Below the pieces are notes generated by a model. It had not been told where the DNA came from. It made no database searches and was given only the letters and a program-made list of their open reading frames with translations. Of a DNA stretch of 64,000 bases, positions 8,101 through 16,334 are shown piece after piece; positions within the stretch are counted from its first letter, which is position 1, and each line of letters begins with the position of its first letter. A program made the position numbers and the translations under genes. This DNA comes from Prochlorococcus sp. AG-673-L20 (lineage in GTDB: Bacteria; Cyanobacteriota; Cyanobacteriia; PCC-6307; Cyanobiaceae): NCBI GenBank assembly GCA_003211135.1, contig QCTN01000001.1, positions 1 to 64,000 on the forward strand. The letters are read 5' to 3'.

Positions 8101-8511
8101 TTAAATTTGACTCTGAGCTTGATAACAGTTTTGGCAAAGGCCGAAATATTCAAGTGTATGAAACAAAAGTTGAAATTTTTTTGGGTTTTTCTTAGGACTA
8201 TGAATATCTTTTACCGGACAACCTTCCATTTTGGAGGTTTCTCCACATTGAACACATGTCAGATGGTGAATATCTCTATCAACAGGAGTGTAAAGTACTT
8301 CACCTGTTGGAAGATGTCTAGATCGAATCAATCCATGTTTTATAAGAGCTTGAAGATTTCTATAAACTGTTGTCAAACCCATAGATTTGCCTTCGATAAT
8401 CAATTGCCTATGCAATTCTTGACCACTCAATTCATCATCACATTTTTTAAGTTCTTCAAGAAGTTGCTCTTGTCTTTTGGTAATGTCAAGCTTGGTTACC
8501 ATCATTTTCAA
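8101..8511 (-). CDS. zur: Fur-family regulator, probably Zur
   Basis: 136 residues. The winged-helix N-terminus includes GLTTVYRNLQALIKHGLI, the Fur-family recognition helix. HHLTCVQCG and the C-terminal GLCQNC give the two CxxC pairs of the structural zinc site. Its position between znuC and znuB, on the opposite strand, makes Zur far more likely than Fur or PerR. It is expected to repress the znu genes when zinc is ample. The sequence begins MKMMVTKL, so the true start could be the third or fourth codon. Confidence 0.85.
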   Translation of the reverse strand: MKMMVTKLDITKRQEQLLEELKKCDDELSGQELHRQLIIEGKSMGLTTVYRNLQALIKHGLIRSRHLPTGEVLYTPVDRDIHHLTCVQCGETSKMEGCPVKDIHSPKKNPKKFQLLFHTLEYFGLCQNCYQAQSQI

Positions 8512-8558
8512 GATGTTTTAATGTCCTGTTTTTTTGATCATAACGAATCATACGATTA

Positions 8559-9347
8559 ATGTCTTTTTTAAACAACTGGTGGTTTATACCTTTAATAATT
8601 ACTATTTTCTCTGGAATCTTATGCCCAGCTATGGGAACAGTATTGATTACTCATAGAAGACTATTACAAGTAAATTTAATTTCTCATTGTGTTTTACCGG
8701 GGCTAGCTCTAGCTCTAGCTCTAGGTATTCATCCCTCAATTGGAGGAGTTATAAGTGGTCTTGTTGGTGCAATTATTGCGGAGAGTTTAACTAATAAAAA
8801 AAGTGAAAATTATGAAGCAGTTATGAATACAATTCTTGCTGGCATGCTTGGTTTTGGGGTTTTACTAATTCCACTTCTTGGGATAAGAATTGATTTAGAG
8901 GCAGTATTATTTGGGGATTTATTAACCGCAAATCTTGGCGATTTATTAAGAACAATTATTGCTTTTCTAACATTCATTTTATTAGTAACATTCGGATATG
9001 AAAAAGTTGTATATGTCGGATTAGATCCAGAGGGCGCCTCAGCTAGTGGAATAAATGTGTCTTTGTTAAACCTAGCTCTAAGTTTCACGACGGCACTAGT
9101 TATCGTTAGTTCAATGTCAGCTGTTGGAGTAATTTTAGTAATTGCATTACTCTCAACACCTACTTTATTAGGACTTGATAAAGCACAAAGTCTTAGGATT
9201 GCAATGATGAGATCTTCATTCTTTGGACTTTGTATTTCTCTATTGGGTTTTATTCTTTCAATTGTTTTTAACTTATCTCCTGGTCCTGCAATAAGTGTTA
9301 TTTGCGTTGCTTCGTTAATAATTCCAAAAATTGGAAATAAATTTTAA
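8559..9347 (+). CDS. znuB: Zinc ABC transporter permease
   Basis: 262 residues with about eight hydrophobic segments. Family text includes CPAMGTVLITHRRLLQVNLISHCVLPGLALA near the N-terminus and ILVIALLSTPTLLG toward the C-terminus, as in ABC-3 metal permeases. It forms the inner-membrane channel with ZnuC. It starts 47 bp from the divergent zur start. Confidence 0.92.
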   Translation: MSFLNNWWFIPLIITIFSGILCPAMGTVLITHRRLLQVNLISHCVLPGLALALALGIHPSIGGVISGLVGAIIAESLTNKKSENYEAVMNTILAGMLGFGVLLIPLLGIRIDLEAVLFGDLLTANLGDLLRTIIAFLTFILLVTFGYEKVVYVGLDPEGASASGINVSLLNLALSFTTALVIVSSMSAVGVILVIALLSTPTLLGLDKAQSLRIAMMRSSFFGLCISLLGFILSIVFNLSPGPAISVICVASLIIPKIGNKF

Positions 9348-9355
9348 AACTTTTT

Positions 9356-9502
9356 TCAAAGTTTAAATGTCCAATCAGAATTAAGGACCTCCGCTTCTGG
9401 ATTGTTTCTTAAAGCCACTTCAATAGCATCTTTCTTATTGTTTGCTATCACAACTTCATCAAACTCTTTGCCGTCTTTTTTTAAACTTACTTTGAAGCGC
9501 AT
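9356..9502 (-). CDS. 48-residue conserved-looking small protein
   Basis: Hand-translated: MRFKVSLKKDGKEFDEVVIANNKKDAIEVALRNNP..., a regular beta-beta-alpha pattern with no signal peptide or cysteines. It lies 8 bp beyond the convergent znuB stop; the short AAACTTTTTTCAAAGTTT inverted repeat there may serve both. Function unknown. Composition looks coding. Confidence 0.6.
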   Translation of the reverse strand: MRFKVSLKKDGKEFDEVVIANNKKDAIEVALRNNPEAEVLNSDWTFKL

Positions 9503-9595
9503 TGAAATATTAAAAAGTCATTTCTATCTTAAATATTATTAGAAAGAAAATAAATACTTCATTGCAAAAAATTTAATTTATAAATTGAATCTTAT

Positions 9596-9844
9596 TTAAT
9601 TATTTTGAAGCTTTTCTACTACACTTTCTTTCTCAATTTTTGCGACATCTTGAAGTCCGTTAGCATCAAACCAAGGAGCACTTTCCCAATCAAATCCTTC
9701 TCCAAAGGTATTATCTGGTGCAGCGACATACCAATGACACGAAGTATCCGGAACATCTACTGCACACTTTGACCAATCAGCCTCCCATTGAGGAACTTGA
9801 ACCCACATAACAGAAGCTAGAAAAATAGAAATAATAAAATTCAT
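9596..9844 (-). CDS. Small secreted protein
   Basis: 82 residues. A short hydrophobic N-terminus (MNFIISIFLASVMWV) looks like a signal peptide or anchor. The body is Trp-rich with two cysteines (CAVDVPDTSCHWY) that could pair outside the cytoplasm. The family is unrecognised but looks like a conserved picocyanobacterial secreted protein. Confidence 0.65.
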   Translation of the reverse strand: MNFIISIFLASVMWVQVPQWEADWSKCAVDVPDTSCHWYVAAPDNTFGEGFDWESAPWFDANGLQDVAKIEKESVVEKLQNN

Positions 9845-9877
9845 AATTTTTGGTTAGCAAAATTTAGAGAGATTCTT

Positions 9878-9994
9878 TTCACATTCTTTTTTTCTTTTCC
9901 TCCAATATTCTTCTACTATTTGATAATTATGTTTAGCTTTAAAGTCTTCTTGATTATTTTCTTTTTTTATAAAAAATGTGTTTTTTCTTTTCAT
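9878..9994 (-). CDS. 38-residue very basic microprotein
   Basis: Hand-translated: MKRKNTFFIKKENNQEDFKA...EEYWRKRKKRM. A strong ribosome-binding site (GGAGG, 5 bp before the ATG) argues that it is translated. The lysine/arginine-rich tail could bind RNA or membrane surface, but nothing identifies a family. Confidence 0.55.
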
Positions 9995-10165
9995 AAAATC
10001 CTCCACTCGTTGAGAAGTTTATAAGACAGATTTATTATTTTGGAAAGTGGATTTATACTCAAATAATTTATTTTTAAGCTTAGTTATTTTTTTAAGTATT
10101 CAGAGTTTAAGTTTAAAAAAAATGGAATTTGTATATATAATTTAAAGAATCTAATTAATAATAAA

Positions 10166-10312
10166 TTAAATTATTATTTGCTTCGTTATAGGAATATATT
10201 TATCAGGATTCTCGTCAATGTATCTAAATGAATATTTTACAATTCCTCCAATAATCGAAAAAAGGACAATTGTAGTAAAAATGTAAATTACTTTCTTGTA
10301 ACTTTTTTTCAT
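10166..10312 (-). CDS. 48-residue single-pass membrane protein
   Basis: Hand-translated: MKKSYKKVIYIFTTIVLFSIIGGIV... then YSFRYIDENPDKYIPITKQIII. It has a basic N-terminus, one helix and a short polar tail. It lies in an otherwise empty 600-bp region. Function unknown. Confidence 0.5.
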   Translation of the reverse strand: MKKSYKKVIYIFTTIVLFSIIGGIVKYSFRYIDENPDKYIPITKQIII

Positions 10313-10576
10313 TTGAAAATATCTTGTACCAATCCAGATATTCTAGTTTTATTTTTTAATAAGTAAATAAATACAAATAGGGATTAGTACCGTAGCTTTT
10401 TTAATTCGAATAATTGTAGATTAATTGAATTAGAAACTCCTCACACGCATTCTTCTAATATTGCAAAATGATTGAACTATAGTTTGAGTATTTTTTATTT
10501 TAGCTTTGTGACAGTTAATATACTTACCCAATAAGTATTTACTCTTTCAAGAAATCATGTGAACTTTAAATTGTGT

Positions 10577-10661
10577 GTAGGAGAGGTTTACTAAATCGGT
10601 GGAAACAAGGAAACACTTGATTTTTTAGAACCAATTTAGGCCCCTTTTAGGGGTCTTTTTT
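10577..10661 (+). ncRNA. Yfr2-5 family small RNA
   Basis: The sequence GGAAACAAGGAAACA at 10601-10615 is the tandem GGAAACA element that I recall as the hallmark of the abundant cyanobacterial Yfr2-5 sRNA family. About 20 bases later a GC-rich hairpin (GGCCCCTTTTAGGGGTC) with a T-run forms an intrinsic terminator. An RNA of about 85 nt from near 10577 fits the family's size. The 5' end is estimated. No ORF covers the element. Confidence 0.7.
10639..10661 (+). terminator. Intrinsic terminator of the Yfr2-like RNA
   Basis: GGCCCCT/AGGGGTC forms a 7-bp stem with one wobble pair, followed by six T residues. The T-run also contains the stop codon of the convergent ORF at 10660. Confidence 0.75.
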
Positions 10662-10950
10662 ATTTGCTGTAAAGGTTGTATTTATTTAATAATTTGTTGA
10701 AGTTTTCAACTCTTTCATTTTTCTCCTTTAAAGGTCTTGAAAAATCAAGGACTGCAGCACAACATAATTGCCAGCAAGATTTTTCCTTAAGTTCTAATTT
10801 ATTGCATATATCCTTTGGAGCCATTGTTAATGTATTTATCTCAGAAATATGTTGAATGGTTTCCCATAATTCTCCTTCTAGAAAGTCAAGTTCAATACTA
10901 GATAATAATTCTGTGGCTATATAATCTTTTATTAGTTCAGTTAATTCCAC
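10660..10950 (-). CDS. Hypothetical protein, 96 residues
   Basis: Predicted mostly helical and soluble (MELTELIKDYIATELLSSIEL...), with three cysteines in KSCWQLCCAAVLDF. There is no signal peptide. Its 3' end meets the terminator of the Yfr2-like RNA on the other strand. Family not recognised. Confidence 0.6.
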   Translation of the reverse strand: MELTELIKDYIATELLSSIELDFLEGELWETIQHISEINTLTMAPKDICNKLELKEKSCWQLCCAAVLDFSRPLKEKNERVENFNKLLNKYNLYSK

Positions 10951-11089
10951 AATATTTAGATTTATTGAAACTTAATTCTAAATCTTAGAAGTTTTTAGGT
11001 CTTCTATAAGATATAAATTTTACTAAATATTATTCCACCAAATTTTTATTTTTGTTGGTTAGATTAAGAAAAGTTCATGCTTGCTTTTA

Positions 11090-11473
11090 ATGAAAATCTT
11101 TTTTATAAGTTTTTTTATATTCATAGGATTTATATTTCCCTCAGCTTCATTTGCTTCTCACATTGAATTGAGTGAGTGTGTTGAAATAGCACATTGTGTC
11201 AGAGAAGAATGGGAAGTCGACTCAATCGAACAACCTTTTAAGGAAGTTAAAGAAATTATCGAGAATACCCCAAGATCAGTAATAGTTGAACTTGACGGAG
11301 ATTATCTTCATGCTGAAGTAACAAGTAAATGGATGAAATACGTTGACGATTTAGAAGTATCTTTTGTTCCTGAATCTCGTAAATTGCTTGTTAGGTCTGA
11401 ATCTAGAGTCGGTGAAGGTGACCTAGGTGTGAATCAGAAGAGGGTTGATTTATTAAAATCGAAGTTGTTTTAA
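11090..11473 (+). CDS. DUF1499 family secreted protein
   Basis: 127 residues from the ATG at 11090; the track start is an upstream TTG. A signal peptide (MKIFFISFFIFIGFIFPSASFASH) precedes a DUF1499 domain: EVKEIIENTPRSVIVE, DYLHAEVTSKWMKYVDDLEVSF and LLVRSESRVGEGDLGVNQKRV are the conserved blocks. The domain is widespread in phototroph envelopes and has no firm function. Monocistronic here. Confidence 0.8.
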   Translation: MKIFFISFFIFIGFIFPSASFASHIELSECVEIAHCVREEWEVDSIEQPFKEVKEIIENTPRSVIVELDGDYLHAEVTSKWMKYVDDLEVSFVPESRKLLVRSESRVGEGDLGVNQKRVDLLKSKLF

Positions 11474-11614
11474 TTTATTTAAATCCATATTTGTTTAAAA
11501 ATATTTATAGATAATAAATTAAACTCTTTAATATTAATTGATTTTGAAAATGTAATATTTATAATCTTCTTTAACCAAAGCATTATTATTAACAGTTGTT
11601 ATTAAAGAATTTAA

Positions 11615-11902
11615 ATGATAATAAAACTAATTTTATTATTTATTTTTGGAGCTATTTTTTTTTGGTTCTACAAGAACATAAGGAAACGAGGTTTTCTATG
11701 GATAGCTATAGGATTATTGCAAATTGGAATACTAGTATTATTTATTGGAAGCTTTTTTAAATTGTTTCTTACTTTACCTTCTAACTTATATATAAAGTTG
11801 ATATTTTGTCTTACATACGTTTGGTGTACTGTAGGCATAAATGTTAATTTTATGATTCCTTTAATCGATTTAATTGATAAAAAAATTGATAAATATAAAT
11901 AA
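11615..11902 (+). CDS. Small integral membrane protein
   Basis: 95 residues with about three hydrophobic segments (IIKLILLFIFGAIFFWFY, LWIAIGLLQIGILVLFIGSFF, LIFCLTYVWCTVGINVNFMI) and a lysine-rich end. No motif identifies a function. Stands alone between DUF1499 and a short basic gene. Confidence 0.6.
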   Translation: MIIKLILLFIFGAIFFWFYKNIRKRGFLWIAIGLLQIGILVLFIGSFFKLFLTLPSNLYIKLIFCLTYVWCTVGINVNFMIPLIDLIDKKIDKYK

Positions 11903-11985
11903 TTTTCAAATTATTTTAAATTTATTATTTAATAAAAGTAATTTTTCTCTATTGGCAAAATGACAAAAGACAGTAGATTAAGTCT

Positions 11986-12189
11986 ATGAAAAAATATTTT
12001 CTTAATTTTTTAAGTATTTTTAAGCATAAAGATACTAAAATCTATTCTATTCAAGAGTTAAATCAACTTAGGCAAATAGAGAAAAAAATTCAATTAGCGA
12101 GAAAATCTCGAGCATACATCTCAGATTTAAACAAAAGGCAAAAATCATGGGTTGAAAAAAATAATAGAAAGTCCAGAAAAGTATCCTAA
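11986..12189 (+). CDS. Small basic protein, 67 residues
   Basis: MKKYFLNFLSIFKHKDTKIY... then a lysine/arginine-rich helical stretch (RQIEKKIQLARKSRAYISDL). There is no membrane helix or cysteine. A strong hairpin follows 22 bp after the stop. Function unknown. Confidence 0.5.
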   Translation: MKKYFLNFLSIFKHKDTKIYSIQELNQLRQIEKKIQLARKSRAYISDLNKRQKSWVEKNNRKSRKVS

Positions 12190-12211
12190 ATAATTTCTAA
12201 TATATGGATTT

Positions 12212-12246
12212 ATAAGAACAAGAATCTTATTAATTCTTGTTCTTAT
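12212..12246. terminator. 14-bp perfect hairpin, likely bidirectional terminator
   Basis: ATAAGAACAAGAAT and its exact reverse complement flank a 7-base loop. It follows the plus-strand gene ending at 12189. Its right arm also encodes the last residues (NKNKN) of the minus-strand microprotein. Confidence 0.6.
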
Positions 12247-12343
12247 TTGACAGTCTTTTTCTGGTATATCTAGTTTTAAATGCTAAATCAGTAATTATAA
12301 ATATTCCAAGTAAAAGAATAATTATTCCTATGAAGTATTTCAT
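12230..12343 (-). CDS. 37-residue single-pass membrane protein
   Basis: Hand-translated: MKYFIGIIILLLGIFIITDLAFKTRYTRKRLSNKNKN, one helix then a basic tail. AGGATT lies 5 bp upstream of the ATG. Its stop lies inside the terminator hairpin. Function unknown. Confidence 0.5.
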   Translation of the reverse strand: MKYFIGIIILLLGIFIITDLAFKTRYTRKRLSNKNKN

Positions 12344-12382
12344 ATAATCCTATTATTAAAAATAAAAATTTTTTTGTGAAGT

Positions 12383-12790
12383 TTATTGGGTATGCCAATT
12401 TATGATAATATCAAGCGATTCAGAAAGATTTCTAGTGACAGGACAATCTTCAGAAGCACTTTTTATAAAATCAATTTTTTCTTTTGATAAGTCATCAGGA
12501 ATATAAATATCTATATTTAGTTGTGCTATTTTCCTTTCTTTATTCTTAGTCATTATTTTTTCTATATTTAAATAAATATTTTTTAATTCCCAACCATTTG
12601 ATCTGGCTTTGATAGACATTATCGTTAGAAGGCAAGAGCCTAAAGAGGTTGCGAGTAAATCAGTTGGTGAGAAGTTTTCACCTTTCCCGCAATGATCTAT
12701 AGGTGCATCAGTTGTGATTAGATTCCCAGATTGGAGATGTTTAGCTTCGCATTTTAAGTCCCCTAAATAAGAACATGTTATTTTACTCAT
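12383..12790 (-). CDS. OsmC-family peroxiredoxin-like protein
   Basis: 135 residues. GKGENFSPTDLLATSLGSCLLTIM carries the first conserved cysteine (about 55) and EDCPVTRNL the second (about 115), the OsmC/Ohr thiol pair. The family reduces organic hydroperoxides with a dithiol donor in the cytoplasm. It reads in the same direction as the small gene at 12798, with a 7-bp gap. Confidence 0.88.
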   Translation of the reverse strand: MSKITCSYLGDLKCEAKHLQSGNLITTDAPIDHCGKGENFSPTDLLATSLGSCLLTIMSIKARSNGWELKNIYLNIEKIMTKNKERKIAQLNIDIYIPDDLSKEKIDFIKSASEDCPVTRNLSESLDIIINWHTQ

Positions 12791-12797
12791 TTAAAAA

Positions 12798-13016
12798 CTA
12801 TAAATTAGAACTATTGTTTTTAACTTCAGGATATGAAGTCATTATTGCATCAGCTAAATCGCTCAACATATCAGCTATGTATTGTGGTGGGCATTCAAGT
12901 TCGTTGATATAAGCAACACATCTCTTAGAAAGATCGGTATAGGCAGGAAGAATGATATTATCGATTTGCAGTTTTGTTGGTTCCCATCTATTAAAATTTT
13001 TTTTATCCATAAACAT
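12798..13016 (-). CDS. Hypothetical protein, 72 residues
   Basis: Soluble and helical (NFNRWEPTKLQIDNIILPAY... ADMLSDLADAIMTSYPEV). It lies 7 bp upstream of osmC and is probably co-transcribed. The start may be the third codon (MDKKNFNRW). Family not recognised. Confidence 0.6.
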   Translation of the reverse strand: MFMDKKNFNRWEPTKLQIDNIILPAYTDLSKRCVAYINELECPPQYIADMLSDLADAIMTSYPEVKNNSSNL

Positions 13017-13078
13017 TTTTATATATGCTAAGTGAGTTATTTAAAAAGATATAAGTAGTTGAGCATATGCTAATTAAA

Positions 13079-13321
13079 TTATTTTTCAGATCCAAATTCT
13101 TCTAAACAATATTCAATCAATTTCAACGAGTCATTTATAGTTCTCTTATTTTTGTTTTTAAGATCAAAACATTCATTCAATATTTCAGCTGATTTTTTTA
13201 ATTTATTATTTTTTTCATTTTTTAAATCACTAGAAATAACAAAATCACGATATGTTTTTAAACTAAAAAGGAAGATTATAGATAAAAAAATTACAGAGAG
13301 AGTTATCCTTAAATTTTTCAT
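13079..13321 (-). CDS. Small membrane-anchored protein, 80 residues
   Basis: An N-terminal hydrophobic helix (LRITLSVIFLSIIFLFSL) is followed by a charged helical tail with two cysteines (NECFDLK, EYCLEEFG). This could be a signal anchor. Nothing else is identifiable. Confidence 0.5.
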   Translation of the reverse strand: MKNLRITLSVIFLSIIFLFSLKTYRDFVISSDLKNEKNNKLKKSAEILNECFDLKNKNKRTINDSLKLIEYCLEEFGSEK

Positions 13322-13411
13322 TTATTTATTGTTTTTATCTAATCTTTTAGATTAATTAATATGTTCTATTGAATTATCTTATATGTTATTTATAAATAAT
13401 GTTCTTAAGTA

Positions 13412-13513
13412 CTAAATAATTATATTTGTAGTAGCAGCAATAGTAATAGCAACAATTGAGACAAATATATATGGAACTACTTTTATAGGTATATAAATAT
13501 TTTTCTTTGACAT
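13412..13513 (-). CDS. 33-residue membrane microprotein
   Basis: Hand-translated: MSKKNIYIPIKVVPYIFVSIVAITIAATTNIII. A basic N-terminus precedes a single hydrophobic helix filling the rest. Function unknown. Confidence 0.4.
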   Translation of the reverse strand: MSKKNIYIPIKVVPYIFVSIVAITIAATTNIII

Positions 13514-13604
13514 AATGTTATTTTCTTTTAAATATAATCATTATTTAATATATTCTTAAGTCTCCAAATATACTAAAACTTAATTTTGAAAAACATTTAT
13601 TTAT

Positions 13605-13808
13605 TTAAATTTTCATCAAATAAAGAATCTCCAGATCCTGCCTTGAATCAGATATTTTCCTTTTCAAAAAACTTAATTCTTCTTGATTCATTTTTGATTC
13701 TTTGATCATCATTTCTGCTTGATCAATAGCATGCTCAATATTTGTTATCTTAATGTCTCTTATTGTTGGATTCTCCTTGCAGATTTTTATAGTTTGTGAA
13801 TCAAGCAT
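13605..13808 (-). CDS. Hypothetical helical protein, 67 residues
   Basis: MLDSQTIKICKENPTIRDIK... then heptad-like text (IDQAEMMIKESKMNQEELSFLKRK) suggesting a short coiled coil. Soluble, no known motif. Confidence 0.5.
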   Translation of the reverse strand: MLDSQTIKICKENPTIRDIKITNIEHAIDQAEMMIKESKMNQEELSFLKRKISDSRQDLEILYLMKI

Positions 13809-13988
13809 AATTCATTTTAATAATTACTTTTAAAATTCTGTTGGTTTAGTAAAAAAAATTTCTAATCGCAAAACTCATCAAAATTAATTAATATAAAGTT
13901 AAGAACTTTAATCTTAACTAACCTTCTCTTCATTTGATCGAGTGGGTTTTTTTTATGGTGTAATATGTCTCTAGCGTAAATTTAAAAT

Positions 13989-14339
13989 TTGGAAAAATCA
14001 AATCAAATCCCTGAGGAAAATTCAATTGAATCATCTTCTGAGATAAAGAAAGAAAGTAATAAAGACGAGAATGTTAAAGCATTTACTGAATTTCTTGAAA
14101 AAGCAAGTAATCAAAACATTAAAGAAGAAAAAGCAAACTCTGATTTAAAAGAAAAAAAACCAGAATTTAAAGATAATTCTCTTTTTAAAAGAATTCTCAA
14201 TGATGGATTTGATGGAATTTCATCAAATCCTAACTACAAAATGTTGGCTCTATTAATAATTCTATTGATTAATTTGTCTTTATTTTTTGTTATTGGAAAT
14301 GTAGGTAAAGCTTTCTTGAGAAATGCAGGAATAATGTAA
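13989..14339 (+). CDS. Tail-anchored acidic protein, TTG start
   Basis: 116 residues. A Glu/Lys/Ser-rich, probably disordered N-terminal half is followed by LFKRILNDGFDGISSNPNYKM and one C-terminal helix (LALLIILLINLSLFFVIGNV). The only suitable start is TTG. The next small gene (14433) has a similar soluble-then-helix layout and is also TTG-started. Function unknown. Confidence 0.55.
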   Translation: MEKSNQIPEENSIESSSEIKKESNKDENVKAFTEFLEKASNQNIKEEKANSDLKEKKPEFKDNSLFKRILNDGFDGISSNPNYKMLALLIILLINLSLFFVIGNVGKAFLRNAGIM

Positions 14340-14432
14340 TAGCTTAAATATATCCGTTTAGAGTTTAAACTTTACATTATTGGGTTTAAAAAGAATCCGT
14401 GATAATTTTATTTAAATTTTAATTTATCAATA

Positions 14433-14594
14433 TTGAAAAATAAAGAACCTGAAAATCCTGTAGTTTATCTTTCTAATTTAATTAAAAAGCTAGATGTAAA
14501 AAACAGAAATGGAATAGTTGCTTTAGCAATTGTTAATTTACTAGTTATTCTTTTGTTTAAATTTTATCTGAAAGGATCCGGTTTATTATCTTAA
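14433..14594 (+). CDS. 53-residue single-pass membrane protein, TTG start
   Basis: Hand-translated: (M)KNKEPENPVVYLSNLIKKLDVKNRNGIVALAIVNLLVILLFKFYLKGSGLLS. A short soluble head precedes one C-terminal helix. No ATG is available in frame upstream. Function unknown. Confidence 0.45.
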   Translation: MKNKEPENPVVYLSNLIKKLDVKNRNGIVALAIVNLLVILLFKFYLKGSGLLS

Positions 14595-14609
14595 ATTTTG
14601 TTGTAATCA

Positions 14610-14951
14610 TTACTCAGCGTTTTCAAATTGTTTAGCTAACCTGAAAGCCTTTTTGATAATGAGAAACCCTCCATACGCTCCAGCTAGTAAAGGTAAAACA
14701 ATTAAAGGATTTGGCGAATAATCTGAATAATTCTTTACACCATCAACATATTCATATCCTGAACATTTTAGGTAAAGGAAAGTAAAAAATGTAATACTCC
14801 ATCCAATAATTGATAAGACCCCACCTTTTTTATCTCCCTCGTAAAATCTATCTAAACCTAAACCCCAACCCCCAATTAAGAATATTCCTCTTACAACAGA
14901 ATTTTTTTCTTTATTTTTTAGCATAAATTTTAAAATGTTCATACTGAACAT
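14610..14951 (-). CDS. TM2-domain-like membrane protein
   Basis: 113 residues. IGGWGLGLDRFYEGDKKGGVLSIIGW matches the TM2 pattern (glycine-rich helix, DRFYxG turn, second helix). A third hydrophobic segment sits at PLIVLPLLAGAYGGFLII. The start may instead be codon 10 (MLKNKEKNS). Function of TM2 proteins in bacteria is unclear. Confidence 0.65.
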   Translation of the reverse strand: MFSMNILKFMLKNKEKNSVVRGIFLIGGWGLGLDRFYEGDKKGGVLSIIGWSITFFTFLYLKCSGYEYVDGVKNYSDYSPNPLIVLPLLAGAYGGFLIIKKAFRLAKQFENAE

Positions 14952-15060
14952 AACTCATTTATTCCAATCCTGCGAAGTTCCCTTAAGTAGATTTACTTGA
15001 TTCTGATTTTTATTTCTAGTTTATTAGCAATTAACACTTTGATAAATCATAAGAGATTTT

Positions 15061-15816
15061 TTATTTAGAGTTAAGTAAGGATATTGTTGGTCTGATATAA
15101 ACAAAAGTTGATCCATAAATATCTTTCATTACTCTTAACTCGTCATCTAAATAAATTATGGATACTTCGCAAGAGGGTGATTCTTTATTCCAAGGCAATT
15201 TATTCCATACTTCTTTAACTGGATACCACCTTTCCATTAATAGCGTACTAAACAATGGAATCTTATTAAGTCCATCAACTTTTGAGACTTTGGTTTTTTT
15301 CAAATTCATTTTAAGTACCTTATCTTCTAAAATTAAATCATCAGCAAGCGTTATCACTCTTCCTCCAAAAGTAGGAAGAAGCTTAAACCATCCAAGAATT
15401 GGAATTGTTGTAAGCCCAAATATTGTGGTATCAAATGTTGATAAAAATTCTTTTTTATCAAAATCAATATTTTGAGCAATTCTTCCAATGGTAGAAAGAC
15501 CAAATGATCCAACTTGTAATTGATGTAGTTTAAAAAAAAGATTACTTTTAAATTCATCATTTAACGCTTTTTCTATAGCTAAAAAGAACGGTGAACTTCT
15601 AAATAATTCAACAGTTGAATAAATTAATTCCCACTCGCCAGATAATTTTTCTTCAGAAACTTCCATATTAAAATTTTCAAGACTCTTTATAAGTTTTTCC
15701 ATCTCTTTCGATTTTTCTTGATACATAGGAGCAATTAATTTATTCAGTCTTTGCCCCCTGTCAGTAATAGCTGCTATTTGATATATTTTCTTTTTTATCT
15801 CTTCAATATCAGTCAT
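15061..15816 (-). CDS. PAP/fibrillin family protein
   Basis: 251 residues. KLSGEWELIYSTVELFRSSPFF is the PAP/fibrillin opening motif, followed by a lipocalin-like run of beta strands (GRIAQNIDF, LEDKVLKMNL) and a C-terminal EVSIIYLDDELRVMKDIYG. Fibrillins associate with thylakoid lipids and plastoglobule-like structures. A second member is encoded at 18153 on the other strand. Confidence 0.8.
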   Translation of the reverse strand: MTDIEEIKKKIYQIAAITDRGQRLNKLIAPMYQEKSKEMEKLIKSLENFNMEVSEEKLSGEWELIYSTVELFRSSPFFLAIEKALNDEFKSNLFFKLHQLQVGSFGLSTIGRIAQNIDFDKKEFLSTFDTTIFGLTTIPILGWFKLLPTFGGRVITLADDLILEDKVLKMNLKKTKVSKVDGLNKIPLFSTLLMERWYPVKEVWNKLPWNKESPSCEVSIIYLDDELRVMKDIYGSTFVYIRPTISLLNSK

Positions 15817-15903
15817 AATTAGATTTTACAAATTTTATATTAATTTATTTTATTAGCATTGGTGCTACTTAAATGTTCTTTTATTGGTTGGATATTAATT
15901 TGT

Positions 15904-16086
15904 TTAATATTCTCCCCATCTTTTGCCAATTTCAAAACCCCATTTGGAAGTTAAGCAAATTACTTCTTCATGATTTTTACAATCAGACAACTCTTTCTTT
16001 TTTATAGGATTTTTTTTAATTAATTCCGATATCTTGTTTAATTGTTCTATTTTTTTTAGGAAATTAACTAAATCTTTTTCAGCCAT
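15904..16086 (-). CDS. Nif11-domain small protein
   Basis: 60 residues from the internal ATG at 16086 (MAEKDLVNFLKKIEQLNK...). This is preferred over the track start at 16155, which reads through the neighbouring microprotein in another frame. The N-terminal helix and CKNHEEVICLTSKWGFEIG fit the Nif11 pattern found in stand-alone cyanobacterial proteins and in peptide leaders. No double-Gly cleavage site or Cys-rich core follows, so it is not an obvious lanthipeptide precursor. Confidence 0.65.
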   Translation of the reverse strand: MAEKDLVNFLKKIEQLNKISELIKKNPIKKKELSDCKNHEEVICLTSKWGFEIGKRWGEY

Positions 16087-16093
16087 TTTGATA

Positions 16094-16201
16094 TTAAGAT
16101 GTATATTTCTGGTCGTAAGTGAAAATATAATATAAAACCCAGCCAACTCCACCAATTAAAATTGCAACCATTACATTTACTGACCAAACTATTTCTATCA
16201 T
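16094..16201 (-). CDS. 35-residue single-pass membrane protein upstream of Nif11 gene
   Basis: Hand-translated: MIEIVWSVNVMVAILIGGVGWVLYYIFTYDQKYTS, one long hydrophobic helix with aromatic edges, like small photosynthetic-complex subunits. It ends 7 bp before the Nif11 start on the same strand. Which complex, if any, is unknown. Confidence 0.5.
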   Translation of the reverse strand: MIEIVWSVNVMVAILIGGVGWVLYYIFTYDQKYTS

Positions 16202-16334
16202 TTTATTTTTATTAATAGGAATATATTAACTAAATTTCTAATTAAACTTGTAATCGAATTTAGCAAAGATCTAAGTATTGTTTAAACATATATATATCTG
16301 TACTATATTTGTTTTAAAGTACACATCTTAAAAC

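Noticed and set aside
8107-8559. 150-aa plus-strand ORF opposite zur
   Set aside because: It is the antisense shadow of a clear Fur-family gene and its translation has no family character.
15354-15560. 68-aa minus-strand ORF inside the fibrillin gene
   Set aside because: It is a shifted frame of the same strand's fibrillin gene and lacks independent support.
16087-16155. Longer N-terminus of the Nif11 ORF
   Set aside because: The extra residues are an out-of-frame reading of the 35-residue membrane gene; the internal ATG begins the normal Nif11 text.
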